Positions 17,388 to 25,542 are shown, counted from the first letter of the stretch. The stretch: 64,000 nucleotides of DNA from SAR202-VII-2 sp965263165 (GCA_965263165.1 OZ253584.1:2666001-2730000); one strand, 5' to 3'. A program made the numbers and translations. The notes: generated by a model from the sequence alone, not told the origin.

Positions 17388-17921
17388 TCAGGCGCCCAGG
17401 GCTATAGGTCCCGCGCCCTGCCGGTTGCCCCCCTTGGAGCGAGGTCGCCTAGTTGCCAGCCGCCTCATCTCGTCCTCCAGCAACCGGAAGTCCTGCTGGG
17501 GGAGCAGGTGCAACTGGGCCTGGAAGAAAGCCAGCGGCCAGTCCTCGGGGATCCAACGCCGCACGTAGAGCAGCCTTGGCCCTATCTCTCGGGCGTCCAG
17601 CCAGTCCGCTTCATCCAGGGAAACGTCCGCCTTGATATTGACGCGATACGGGTATGGGTCCTTACCACCGTCGCTGGCCCAGATGGCGTCCTGCCCCTCG
17701 AAATACTCGGACGATATCGTCGCCGATGCGGGGAAGCTCTGGGTGTCCGGCAGGTAGAACACCATGCGGTCGCCCAGCAGCATGCGTTGGGCCTTCTTCC
17801 TTTCCTTGGGGTTGACGCCCTGAATGGACAGTCCGCGTTCCTTGGTTATGCGGTAGTGCCTCGAGGGAAGAACAACGAGCCAGTAGTTCCTGGGCTTCTT
17901 GCTCTCTTTCGCGTTGGCCAT
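17388..17921 (-). CDS. EVE domain-containing protein
   Basis: 177 residues from ATG 17921. KPRNYWLVVLPSRHYRITKE is the typical EVE opening, followed by MLLGDRMVFYLPDT and FPASATISSEYFEGQDAIW. The EVE fold is related to PUA/ASCH/YTH and binds modified bases; family members occur in RNA metabolism and restriction systems. Neighbours give no defence context. The longest frame starts at 18284 inside element A2 (MPANPEIRLTNVTK is its conserved tail translated), so that extension is an artefact. Confidence 0.82.
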   Translation of the reverse strand: MANAKESKKPRNYWLVVLPSRHYRITKERGLSIQGVNPKERKKAQRMLLGDRMVFYLPDTQSFPASATISSEYFEGQDAIWASDGGKDPYPYRVNIKADVSLDEADWLDAREIGPRLLYVRRWIPEDWPLAFFQAQLHLLPQQDFRLLEDEMRRLATRRPRSKGGNRQGAGPIALGA

Positions 17922-18242
17922 CTTTTCAGTTCCGTTGCGGGGGTTGGAGTCTGAGGGCGTTGCCGCCAGCCCTGTGGGGCCGCTCACCCAGGCCATTGTA
18001 TCACGGGCGGCGGCAACGCCTTCACGGGCCCTTCCACCAACCCTGGCCCGGGGGGTTGCAGCGGACTGGAATCCACCGACACAGCGGGGCCATTGTTCCG
18101 ACGCCCCGAGCACCTCGGTGCGCCGCGCCCTGCGTGGGCAGCGCCGCCGGCGGCCTCCCAAGGGCAACAGCGACGGGAGCGAGAGCGGAAGTCCACAACA
18201 CCTCGACGCGAGAACAGTCAGAATTCTGGGCGGTGAACGGGG
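17922..18242. other. Intergenic region between the EVE gene and element A2
   Basis: About 320 bp. Open only through the spurious upstream extension of the EVE frame. No promoter or hairpin stands out apart from a CGCCGCCGGCGGCC palindrome near 18143. Confidence 0.45.
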
Positions 18243-18618
18243 CTTTGTAACGTTTGTCAGCCGGATTTCGGGGTTTGCAGGCACGGAGCCATTACAAAGG
18301 CGTTACAAGCCGTTACCAAGCTGTTACGAGTCGTTACGGAGCCGTTACGAACCGTTACCTAGTTGTTACGATTCGTTACGAGTCGTTACGGAGCGGGATG
18401 GCTCCAAAGAGCCTGTGCCTTACAACGGCATTCGCTCCGGTCCCAGCCTTCCTCGGACGGTCTTGCCCCTTGGGTTGTTCCCTCAGCGCCCCTGCCACAG
18501 GGGGATTCTCTGTGGTTAGCCCCCAGTACATACGTTATGCGGCAGGCTCCGAGAAAGAGAAGCGGGCCGGTGGCCCACTTCCTGGGGATACCATAGCACA
18601 ATCGTTCGGATTTTGCAA
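18243..18618 (-). repeat. Composite repeat element A, copy A2 (GTAAC array, minus strand)
   Basis: On the minus strand: TTGCAA (18613-18618), 17-bp spacer, TATGGT (18590-18595), the shared leader with the CCACAG/CTGTGG hairpin near 18493-18513, then an array and the tail containing CCGAAATCCGGCTGACAAAC. On the plus strand the units appear as GTTAC (first as ATTAC) at 18291, 18302, 18312, 18323, 18333, 18344, 18354, 18365, 18375 and 18385. Steps are 11,10,11,10,11,10,11,10,10, mean about 10.4 bp. The small leader frame lacks the ATG present in A3. Confidence 0.82.
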
Positions 18619-19121
18619 TGAGGGGGTGGCGCCTCCTAACCTGCCCTCGAGTACCGAGAGAGAGAAGGGGGCTCATGGTGGCGGACGCCGTTGTCCCACC
18701 TGCCCTCCCTCCGACGGTTTTGGGTACAGGGGGACTCGCTGTACCCCCGGCGGGGGCTGCGGCCCCTGCACCCCGCTTGGGGAACGGAGGCGTCGTCGTT
18801 TGCCATCTGGCGCGTTTGGAGCCGCTACCTAGCCAGCCCCTGGAGGTAGGGAGAGGGACAGAGGGCTTACGGAGGCGGTGGCGGTTGGTCCACCTGGCCC
18901 ACCCTCCGACGTTCTTTAGGTACAGGGGGTGTCCCCTGCACCCTGCTTGGGGGACGGAGGAGGCGCGTCCGAACCCCCTTCCTAGCCTTCCTCCGAATAC
19001 GGGGGCAAGGACAGACATCCTCTCCCCCGACTATAGGGTATGGTCCACCCACATGTGTCACGCATACCGCGGAGGCGTGCGGCGCCTTGAAAGCTGCGGG
19101 CCGGTCTCGTAGACTCGCTGT
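18619..19121 (-). repeat. Family B and C hairpin repeats beside element A2
   Basis: Two inverted family B copies, at about 18686-18785 and 18881-18960, each with TCCGACG, GTACAGGGGG and, in the first, CCCCCGGCGGGGGCTGCG. Family C-like GAATACGGGGGCAAGGACAG lies near 18994. No credible gene; frames here are translated repeats. The glutaredoxin gene starts just beyond. Confidence 0.7.
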
Positions 19122-19157
19122 GTGGGGCAACGGCCCGGCCCGGGGAGGAGGACGCTT

Positions 19158-19403
19158 ATGAGTATGCCGATCACCGTATTCACCTCCAATGGCTGCGGGC
19201 CGTGTGAAATGGTCAAGGGCTACCTGGCGAAGGAGGGAGTTGCCTTCGAGGTGAGGAACGTCTCCGAGGACGCCGCCGCCAGGGATGAGCTGATAGATCT
19301 GGGCCACCGGGCCACGCCGGTCACCGTGGTCGGCGACCGGCGGATCGTCGGCTACAAGCCCGATCAACTGGCCGAGGCGCTGGAGCTCGCGCGCTCGCTG
19401 TAG
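19158..19403 (+). CDS. Glutaredoxin-family protein (NrdH/Grx-like)
   Basis: 81-residue thioredoxin-fold protein. The redox centre CGPC is at the end of PITVFTSNGCGPCEM, and the cis-proline region is HRATPVTVVGDRRIVGYKPD with Thr-Pro-Val. It probably transfers electrons from a thioredoxin-like reductase or glutathione substitute; the partner is unknown. GGGGAGGAGG lies 7 bases before ATG 19158, so this start is preferred over 19122. Repeats lie upstream, and a zinc-ribbon RDD gene follows. Confidence 0.88.
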   Translation: MSMPITVFTSNGCGPCEMVKGYLAKEGVAFEVRNVSEDAAARDELIDLGHRATPVTVVGDRRIVGYKPDQLAEALELARSL

Positions 19404-19534
19404 TTCCCCCATGGCCAGGGAGGGAATGTGACCCTTTCCCCCGAATACAGGGGCAGGGATGGGAGCGTTGCCTCGAGCGCCACGGGAGGGGCTGGAGCGA
19501 GGTGGGAAGTACACCAACTGCCTCGGAGGGCCGG

Positions 19535-20299
19535 ATGCAGTGCGTCCAGTGTGGCCGCGACATTCTGACGGACGCAGTTTTCTGCCACTGGTGCGGCCAC
19601 CAGCTACAGGCTCGCTGCCAGCGCTGCGAATCGCCCAACCCCACGGGCAGCGCCTTCTGTCATAGCTGCGGCGCCGTCCTGTCCAGCCGCTTGGACACTC
19701 CATCGCAGGAGCAAGCGCTTGAAAGCTCTCCTGCCCATCAGGCGCCCAGGGCCGCCCAATGCCCGCGGTGCGCCAGGATCAACGAGCCGAGCGCCGCGTA
19801 CTGCTACCGCTGCGGCTTCTCCTTAGAGGCTTCCTGGCCCGCGGGCACCGACCCTGCCGGCATACCGGCCTACCGGGAAGGGCGGCCCGCCGGGTTCTGG
19901 GTCCGCCTGGCGGCGTACCTCATAGACGGTATCGTCTTGAGCACTGGCTGGCTCGTCCTGGTCCGGACGCTAGGCGACGGCACATTCGAGGCGAACAGTG
20001 TGGGCGAGTATTTCGCAAACCTGGCGCTGAGCGCCGCCTACTTCACGCTCCTGGTTGTCGCTTGGGGCACGACAATCGGCAAGCGCGTCTTCAGCATGTA
20101 TGTCGTCTGCTCCGACGGATCGCGGGTGAGCCCACTCCGCTCCCTGGCGCGCGCCCTTGCGCAGTACGTATCGGCCGCCACCCTCTTCATCGGATTCATC
20201 ATGATCGGCGTTCGCAAAGACAAGCGGGGCCTCCACGACCTCATCTGCGACACCGTCGTCGTGATCAAGGACCGTCCATCCCGTTCCGGTTCTCCCTAG
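19535..20299 (+). CDS. RDD family membrane protein with three N-terminal zinc ribbons
   Basis: 254 residues from ATG 19535, chosen because GGAGGG lies 4 bases upstream. Three CxxC...CxxC zinc ribbons come first: CVQC/CHWC, CQRC/CHSC and, after a linker, CPRC/CYRC. The RDD domain then starts at GFWVRLAAYLIDGIVLSTGW (Arg and two Asp characteristic), with further helices at AYFTLLVVAWGTTIG and YVSAATLFIGFIMIG, ending KDKRGLHDLICDTVVV. RDD proteins are small transport-related membrane proteins of largely unknown role. It is followed after 3 bp by the PrsW-like gene, so the two form one operon. Confidence 0.85.
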   Translation: MQCVQCGRDILTDAVFCHWCGHQLQARCQRCESPNPTGSAFCHSCGAVLSSRLDTPSQEQALESSPAHQAPRAAQCPRCARINEPSAAYCYRCGFSLEASWPAGTDPAGIPAYREGRPAGFWVRLAAYLIDGIVLSTGWLVLVRTLGDGTFEANSVGEYFANLALSAAYFTLLVVAWGTTIGKRVFSMYVVCSDGSRVSPLRSLARALAQYVSAATLFIGFIMIGVRKDKRGLHDLICDTVVVIKDRPSRSGSP

Positions 20300-20302
20300 C
20301 CC

Positions 20303-21172
20303 TTGAGCGTCCTCGGCGTGCTTCTGGCGGCGATTGCGCCCAGCGTCTTCTGGCTCTGGTTCTTCGCCCGCATGGATGTCTACCGTCCCGGCCCGCGCCG
20401 CCTGCTGGTGGCGACGTTCCTGCTGGGCGGCCTGTCAACTATCTTTGCGGGTGTCCTGGAAGGCGTCTTCGTGTATGGGGGGGACTTGGACCTCGAGGGG
20501 GCCAGCCTAGCCTCCACAGCGGTGGCAATGCTGCTGGTGGTGGGGCCGGTGGAAGAGGTCTGCAAGTTCGCAGCCGTGCGGTTCTACGCCTTCCGCTCGC
20601 TCTATTTCGACGAACCGTTGGATGGGATGGTCTACGGCGCGGCGGCGAGCCTGGGTTTCGTCACGGTGGAGAACATCGGGTACGTCGCTGCTTTTGGGCC
20701 GGAAGTCATGATCGTAAGAGCCCCCCTCAGTACCCTGGCGCACGTCATCTTCGGGGGTCTTTGGGGCTATTCGCTGGGCCTGCATCACCGATCCGGAAAC
20801 AAGCGGAGAGGGTTGGTCGTAGCCGGTGTTGGACTGGCCGCAGTGGCGCACGGCCTGTTCAACGTAGTGGTATTCGTCATGCCGTGGGCGTCGGTGGGAT
20901 TCGTCGTCCTGGGGGGCATCTGGCTGTTCACGCGGTTCAAGTGGGGACAGCGCATCTCCCCCTACCAGATGAGGCGAAACTATCCCCAGGCGCCATGCGG
21001 CGCTTGCGGGGCCATGATGAGGGCCGCAAACAACCATTGCGACCAGTGCGGCGCCCGCCTCCCTTCGGTCCCGGAAGCCCTCTACTGCAGCTACTGCGGC
21101 GCCCGCAACCGCCCGGACGCCTCCTTCTGCACGGGCTGCGGCGACCGGTTTCTTCGGGCCAACAAACGCTGA
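20303..21172 (+). CDS. PrsW-family intramembrane metalloprotease with two C-terminal zinc ribbons
   Basis: 289 residues from TTG 20303. Including the first helix (LLAAIAPSVFWLWFFARMD) favours this start over later ATGs. PrsW motifs are present: EEVCK near 87, VYGAAASLGFVTVENIGYV, HVIFGGLWGYSLG and HGLFNVVV, giving the Glu and His metal and catalytic residues. Known PrsW cleaves anti-sigma factors. The C-terminus adds two zinc ribbons (CGAC/CDQC and CSYC/CTGC). The matching ribbons on the adjacent RDD protein suggest the two products work together. Confidence 0.85.
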   Translation: MSVLGVLLAAIAPSVFWLWFFARMDVYRPGPRRLLVATFLLGGLSTIFAGVLEGVFVYGGDLDLEGASLASTAVAMLLVVGPVEEVCKFAAVRFYAFRSLYFDEPLDGMVYGAAASLGFVTVENIGYVAAFGPEVMIVRAPLSTLAHVIFGGLWGYSLGLHHRSGNKRRGLVVAGVGLAAVAHGLFNVVVFVMPWASVGFVVLGGIWLFTRFKWGQRISPYQMRRNYPQAPCGACGAMMRAANNHCDQCGARLPSVPEALYCSYCGARNRPDASFCTGCGDRFLRANKR

Positions 21173-21289
21173 TGCTTCCGGCGGAGGGAATCCCTGGGAG
21201 GAGGTCCCGGCACCGGGATGAGGGCGGAACGCCTGGCACTCCGCGGTTGCCCAACCGAACATTCCACCCTACCCCCTTGCTGCCCCTTC

Positions 21290-22951
21290 TCAGAGTTGGG
21301 AGCGCTTGCGGGCGATCATGGCGTCGGCCAGGGGACTCTGGGCGGGCTTGATCACGACGTTGACCAGCGCAGGCTTGCCGCTGTTGAAGGCCCTTTGCAA
21401 AGCCCCGGACAGGTTCTCGCGACGCTCTACGAGCTCGCCGTGGCCCCCCATCGCTTCCACAACCCTGTCGTAGCGGACGAAGCGCAGGTCTGTGGCAACC
21501 GCCCTCCCGTAATAGGCAAGCTGGAAGTTGCGGTCGATGCCCCATAGAGCGTCGTTGCCCAGCACGATGACGACCGGCAGGTTGTGCCGAATCGCCGTGT
21601 CTATCTCCGCGAGGTAGAAGCCAAGGGAGCCGTCGCCCATGAACAGCACGACCTGAGCATCGGGGTCGGCGTAACGGCAGGCCAGGGCAAAGGGAAGACC
21701 CGCGCCAAGCTGACCCAACGGACCCAGCCGCAGCCAGCCGCCAGGACGTCGGGCCTTCAGATAGAGACGGGGCCATTGCACATAGTCGCCGCCGTCCACG
21801 ATGACCATCGCATCGTCGCGGAGCAGCGCCTCCACCTCCTGCGCCACGTGAAGCGGGTGTATGGCCTCAGCCTCGGTTGCCGCGGCGTCCCACTTCGCCC
21901 TCGTCCCTACGGCGCTGCGGCGCAGCTCCTCCACCCACGGACGGTCGAGGCACGGCCCATCCGTCGCCCGTTCCGCGAGCTGCCCCACAATGGCCCCGAT
22001 GTCGCCCACCAAGGCAACGTCCGCGGTGCGGTTCACGCCCACCGCCTCATGCGAGGGCTCCACCTGGATGATCTTGGCCGATGCGGCGATTGACGGGGGC
22101 TGCCCGAAACCAATGCGAGCGTCCAGCTTCTTGCCCAGCAGGAGCACGACGTCGGACTGGGAGACGAGGCGGTAGGTCTCGTTCAAGGCCCTGTCGGCGT
22201 AGCCGAAGCACAGGGGGTGCTCATCGGAAAGGAGGCCCCGGCTGAGCTCCACGGTAAACAAGGGGGTCTTCGTCGTCTCGATGAAGTTGGCCAACCCGTT
22301 CCTGGAAAGAGAGAACCACGCCGCCCCGCCGGCGATGGCCACGGGCCGTTCGGCCCCGCGCAACAGATCGAGGGCGCGATCCACGTCTTCAGGGGAGGCG
22401 GTAGCGCGGGACGCCGTTTGGGGCCGGTAATCCTGCGCCACGATGTCGGCAATTTGCTGCTCCTGCACGTCGACGGGGACGGATAGATATACAGGGCCCG
22501 GCCTGCCGCCGGCAGCTGTGCGAAAGGCCCTGTTCACGTACTCAGAGATGCGGCGCGCATCGAGGATTTCCCACGCCCCCTTGACCGTGGGCCTCGCCAT
22601 GTCCACCTGGGGCACTTCCTGGGCGTTCCACATGCCTTGGAGATAGGACTCAGGGGCGCCGCTTATGAAGACCAGGGGAGTCTCGGCCATCCAGGCCATG
22701 GGCAGCCCGGCAACGGCGTTGGCGTGGCCCGGGCCTCCGGTGGTCAGCGCCACCGCCGGGCGGCCGGTCACGCGGGTATAGGCATCGGCCATGTGGAGGG
22801 CGGCGGCCTCGTGGCGGGTGTCAATCAGCTTGACGCCCTCATCTTCCAGCGCATCCACCAGGGGAAGGATATGGTCGCCAACGAGGGTGAATACGGTGTC
22901 GATTCCCTCGGCTTTGAGGGCCCGCGCCAGCAGGTGGGCGCCTGTCGTCAT
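21290..22951 (-). CDS. Thiamine diphosphate-binding protein (acetolactate synthase-like)
   Basis: 553 residues with all three ThDP-enzyme domains. The N-terminal Pyr domain has the catalytic Glu in DTRHEAAALHMADAY and TTGGPGHANAVAGLPMAW. The middle domain has GGAAW and VLLLGKKLDARIGFG. The C-terminal PP domain has the motif GDGSLGFYLAEIDTA ending in VIVLGNDALWGID. It could be acetolactate synthase-like, oxalyl-CoA decarboxylase-like or benzoylformate decarboxylase-like. There is no ilvN or ilvC alongside, so a catabolic role is as likely as branched-chain synthesis. Confidence 0.88.
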   Translation of the reverse strand: MTTGAHLLARALKAEGIDTVFTLVGDHILPLVDALEDEGVKLIDTRHEAAALHMADAYTRVTGRPAVALTTGGPGHANAVAGLPMAWMAETPLVFISGAPESYLQGMWNAQEVPQVDMARPTVKGAWEILDARRISEYVNRAFRTAAGGRPGPVYLSVPVDVQEQQIADIVAQDYRPQTASRATASPEDVDRALDLLRGAERPVAIAGGAAWFSLSRNGLANFIETTKTPLFTVELSRGLLSDEHPLCFGYADRALNETYRLVSQSDVVLLLGKKLDARIGFGQPPSIAASAKIIQVEPSHEAVGVNRTADVALVGDIGAIVGQLAERATDGPCLDRPWVEELRRSAVGTRAKWDAAATEAEAIHPLHVAQEVEALLRDDAMVIVDGGDYVQWPRLYLKARRPGGWLRLGPLGQLGAGLPFALACRYADPDAQVVLFMGDGSLGFYLAEIDTAIRHNLPVVIVLGNDALWGIDRNFQLAYYGRAVATDLRFVRYDRVVEAMGGHGELVERRENLSGALQRAFNSGKPALVNVVIKPAQSPLADAMIARKRSQL

Positions 22952-23039
22952 GCCTCACCTCTCGCAATGGCTGTCTGGGGAAGAAGGCGACGGCGTAGTT
23001 GGAGCGCGCCCCTGCGGCCACGCGCCTCCAACCCTATCG

Positions 23040-23080
23040 CTCGTTGTCGTCCCCAGAGAGGTTGTCGCGCGGCCCCCGTC
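23040..23080 (+). repeat. 41-bp repeat D2, copy 1
   Basis: CGTCCCCAGAGAGGTTG and surrounding bases match 62724-62764 at about 33 of 41 positions. It lies left of the repeat-flanked carbonic anhydrase segment. Confidence 0.6.
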
Positions 23081-23105
23081 CTAGCACAGGGTCAGCAAAA
23101 CACTC

Positions 23106-23181
23106 GTTTCCATGCTTGGCAGTCTAGCACCGCGCGCAACGCGTCAAAACGATAATGCTGTTTTCCGACACCAGGCGCCAG
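23106..23181 (+). repeat. 76-bp direct repeat, left copy
   Basis: Matches 24346-24421 at about 64 of 76 positions without gaps, including GTTTCCATG, TTGGCAGTC, GTCAAAACGA, GCTGTTTTCC and AGGCGCCAG. The two copies are in the same orientation, 1240 bp apart, and bracket the carbonic anhydrase gene plus a helicase remnant. Confidence 0.8.
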
Positions 23182-23209
23182 AGGCGCTGCGAGTCACTCT
23201 ATTAGTCGC

Positions 23210-24034
23210 TCACCCGCGGGTCAAGGCCGGCTGGGCATTTTCCGCGCGCCGCCGGGTTGTTATCACGCGATCGCCTGTAGGCTGGACAGGACGATTGTTG
23301 GGACCGCCGCTCAACGCCAGAAGGCTATCAACCTGCTCCGGAGAGATGGTCTTGGGCTGGCGCATGACATACCAGTCAACCGGTTCATCGCACGGAGGTG
23401 TCGTCTTTGAGCCGTCGTACCGATAGTAGCCGAGTTCGCCCGGCGCGTAGGCCCTGGCATTGAGAGCAAAGCCGTCGACGACAGTATTCGGAGCCGCCGG
23501 GGCAGCATCGAGAATCTCCTGCGCTACAGGGCTGGGCGCGCCCAGCCTAAACAGCAGCCCTACGACTGCCAGGTCGTCGTCAGCATCCGCATGGACCACG
23601 TGCAGTTCAGCCGCAAAGCTCGCGCCGTCTATCCAATGCTCTGATGGTGAATGGAAGTGCGCCGACTTTAGCTCGTAGGTCCGCTGGCCAACGCTCAGGG
23701 TGTTACCCGCCGCATAGCCAACATGGACAAGTTTGCCATCGTTGCGGACGGACGCAGCTTCGACGCTGTATGAGAACGAAATGGGAGCGGCGTTGCCCGT
23801 GGAGTATCCGACAATATCAATTGGCGATTGCTGCTTGCCGTCGGCGCAGGTTGCGTACTCTTCGGACAACGAGGCCCAAAATTCCGGCGCGCCCGGCCCA
23901 TCGTACCCCCACTTCACCGCCTGATCGGAACGACCGCAAGCCGCGCCTGTGAGCAATGCCGCCAGCAGGCACGCCAGAATCAGCCAAACAATTCTCAGCC
24001 CTGGTTGATGCTTCAAGCTGAACCGGTTATCCAT
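23210..24034 (-). CDS. Alpha-type carbonic anhydrase, predicted lipoprotein
   Basis: 274 residues from ATG 24034. The signal region LIWLILACLLAALLTGAAC-like stretch ends in a lipobox (LTGAAC), so it is probably a lipid-anchored extracytoplasmic enzyme hydrating CO2. Alpha-CA features: GKQQSPIDI, the zinc ligands in SAHFHSPSEHW (two His) and AAELHVVH (third His), and KTTPPCDEPVDWYVM. The longer frame from 24121 begins with residues of a helicase remnant (MDIVLPSVGDRALL) and is rejected. The gene lies within a segment bounded by 76-bp direct repeats. Confidence 0.92.
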   Translation of the reverse strand: MDNRFSLKHQPGLRIVWLILACLLAALLTGAACGRSDQAVKWGYDGPGAPEFWASLSEEYATCADGKQQSPIDIVGYSTGNAAPISFSYSVEAASVRNDGKLVHVGYAAGNTLSVGQRTYELKSAHFHSPSEHWIDGASFAAELHVVHADADDDLAVVGLLFRLGAPSPVAQEILDAAPAAPNTVVDGFALNARAYAPGELGYYRYDGSKTTPPCDEPVDWYVMRQPKTISPEQVDSLLALSGGPNNRPVQPTGDRVITTRRRAENAQPALTRG

Positions 24035-24339
24035 CGTTGCCCGGCTGTCTCCGATACCGTCTCGACGCGAATTCCCTCGTAGGAGGGCACGATCTCCCAC
24101 CGAAGGCAACACGATGTCCAACAGCGGATCGTCCTCTATCCGAGAGGGAACCGCCTCCGATCATCCTTGAGGTCGAGGACGACGACGTAGTCCGCTTCGC
24201 AGCCCTTCAGCCCGTGAATGGCGCCGAACTCCACCTACTGCGACCTGTTCCACGGGCATGTCAGGAGCGCCTTCCGGCTGTGGCGGTAGCGCTCCAGCGC
24301 CAGAACAGAGCGACCCTTATCTAGCAGCTGGTGACCAAA
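24035..24339 (-). pseudogene. Degraded fragment of a UvrD/HelD-type DNA helicase
   Basis: Translated in two frames: RSVLALERYRHSRKALL, a TAG stop, then FGAIHGLKGCEADYVVVLDL and KDDRRRFP, a frameshift, then RIEDDPLLDIVLPSVGD. This is the C-terminal part of superfamily 1 helicases, where the usual sequence is close to TIHxAKGLEADYVVV followed by FPSxIEDDPLLxxVLP. It has one stop and one frameshift and no N-terminal helicase domain, so it cannot be functional. It starts next to the right 76-bp repeat and ends at the carbonic anhydrase start. Confidence 0.8.
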
Positions 24340-24345
24340 GTAAGT

Positions 24346-24421
24346 GTTTCCATGTTTGGCAGTCAAACGCCGTGTGCAAGGGGTCAAAACGACAACGCTG
24401 TTTTCCAACACTAGGCGCCAG
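24346..24421 (+). repeat. 76-bp direct repeat, right copy
   Basis: Partner of 23106-23181. It lies 6 bp beyond the helicase remnant and 27 bp before repeat D at the lgt 3' end. Confidence 0.8.
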
Positions 24422-24448
24422 CCTTCCCCGGGCGCAGGGAAGGGACGG

Positions 24449-24499
24449 GAGGATTTTCCCGCCTTGCGCCTGGAACGACGTCCCCGGAAAATACGGCTA
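24449..24499 (-). repeat. Repeat D at the lgt 3' end
   Basis: About 50 bp resembling 62790-62841, roughly 75-80 percent identical with one gap (GGATT.TCCCG, GCGCCTG.AACGA, GGCTA). In both places the repeat ends in the TAG stop codon of a minus-strand gene (lgt here, atpB there). Confidence 0.6.
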
Positions 24500-25390
24500 G
24501 CTCCTGTCCTTCCTCCGGCGCTGGGCGCGCGTGCCCTTGGGCCTGGGAGCGCTGGGAGAAGCAGAGGGACCGCTCATGTCCCCCGCGGTCCTGAGCCTGG
24601 CCTTCCACACCAGGATTGCCCCGGTGACGACCAGCACGGCGATGGAGATGACCTGCGCCTCCTGAAGCGGGCCGATGAACTTGTCGTCCAGACGGAAGAA
24701 GGTCTGGATGACGAGCCGGCCTGCGCCATAGAGAAACAGATAGAGAGCGAACATCATGCCATCCGGCCTGATCCGCCCCCTGGCGACTTTATACAGGAAG
24801 CCGAAGGCCAGCAGGTCGTAGATGAGCTCATAGCCAACGGCGGAGTGCATGGCCTTCGTTTCGATGAGGCCGGCGCCCCCCAGAGGCATGCACGAGAACG
24901 CGGGGCTCTCGGGGTGGGAGTAGACGAAGCCCCAAGGCGCGTCCGTGAGCTTGGCGCAATGCTCTCCGTTGATAACGTCCCCGATCCGCCCAACCGCCTG
25001 GGACAGGAGCATCGCGGGCGCCGTCAGATCCATGATCCGTCTGATGGGGTAGCCCATGCGCCATGCGCTAATCAGGCCGCCGGCAAGTCCTCCCAGCAGG
25101 CCTCCCCACAACCCCACCCCCCCGGTGTTGAGCGCGAGGATGCTGGTGAGGTCGTTCTGGTAGACCTCCCAGAAGTCCACCACGTGGACCACGCGGGCGC
25201 CGATGATGCCGCCCAGGACGGCCCAGATGGCGATGTTGTAAACAGCCTCTGATCCTATACCCGCCCGCCGGGCCCAGCGGGCCACCAGAAAGATGGCGAC
25301 AACCACCCCAACAAAGGTGAATAGTCCGTGCCAACTCAGAAGCAAAGGCCCAATGCTTCCGATGTTGGGGTCCGCGGTAATGCGAATCAA
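24497..25390 (-). CDS. lgt: Prolipoprotein diacylglyceryl transferase
   Basis: Transfers diacylglycerol from phosphatidylglycerol to the lipobox cysteine of prolipoproteins; integral membrane enzyme with seven predicted helices. The Lgt signature is seen in LLLSQAVGRIGDVINGEHCA (Arg and Asn of GRxGNFINxE, here with Asp for Asn), after GGVGLWGGLLGGLAGG. HSAVGYELIYDLLAFG and LFLYGAGRLVIQTFFRLDD are also typical. The start is taken as TTG 25390 (LIRITADPNIG). The longer frame begins inside a tRNA gene (MAQPGSAPAWGAGGRRFKSS is tRNA-Pro translated) and is wrong. Length is 297 residues. The C-terminus ends with a basic tail. Confidence 0.9.
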   Translation of the reverse strand: MIRITADPNIGSIGPLLLSWHGLFTFVGVVVAIFLVARWARRAGIGSEAVYNIAIWAVLGGIIGARVVHVVDFWEVYQNDLTSILALNTGGVGLWGGLLGGLAGGLISAWRMGYPIRRIMDLTAPAMLLSQAVGRIGDVINGEHCAKLTDAPWGFVYSHPESPAFSCMPLGGAGLIETKAMHSAVGYELIYDLLAFGFLYKVARGRIRPDGMMFALYLFLYGAGRLVIQTFFRLDDKFIGPLQEAQVISIAVLVVTGAILVWKARLRTAGDMSGPSASPSAPRPKGTRAQRRRKDRS

Positions 25391-25427
25391 TAGTCTCTCG
25401 CTACGCTGCCCCGAAGGGCGGTCTTGC

Positions 25428-25504
25428 TGGTCGGGGTGAGAGGATTTGAACCTCCGACCCCCTGCACCCCATGCAGGTGCGCTCCCGGGCTGCGCCACAC
25501 CCCG
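25428..25504 (-). tRNA. tRNA-Pro (anticodon GGG)
   Basis: Cloverleaf read on the minus strand: acceptor CGGGGTG/CACCCCG, D-arm GCGC/GCGC, anticodon stem CCTGC/GCAGG with loop ATGGGGT giving anticodon GGG, T-arm GGAGG-TTCAAAT-CCTCT, discriminator A and an encoded CCA (25428-25430). It is 77 nt long with no intron and lies 37 bp upstream of the chosen lgt start, probably in the same transcript. Confidence 0.96.
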
Positions 25505-25513
25505 ACTCTCAAG

Positions 25514-25542
25514 AGATTAGCACACGCCCAAAGGGCCTTCAA
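25514..25542 (-). promoter_or_regulatory. Promoter of tRNA-Pro
   Basis: TTGAAG (25537-25542), 17-bp spacer, TAATCT (25514-25519) preceded by TGC, so it is also an extended -10. The -10 ends 9 bp before the tRNA 5' end, as expected for a short pre-tRNA leader. It may also drive lgt. Confidence 0.65.

Noticed and set aside
17922..18284. N-terminal 121-residue extension of the EVE protein
   Set aside because: It begins in the tail of element A2 and is rich in Arg, Pro and Gly, unlike the conserved EVE start at 17921.
18243..18618. CRISPR array
   Set aside because: Units are only 10-11 bp apart with a 5-bp core, there are no spacers of 30 bp or more and no cas genes nearby.
18254..18832. Protein with heptad repeats such as RYxxVTS
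   Set aside because: The 7-residue periodicity follows from two DNA units equalling 21 bp. In A1, where the period is 11 bp, the same strand gives 11-residue repeats, so the DNA period and not a protein is conserved.
24037..24324. Plus-strand frame of 95 codons
   Set aside because: Shadow of the helicase remnant, which gives clear family residues on the minus strand.
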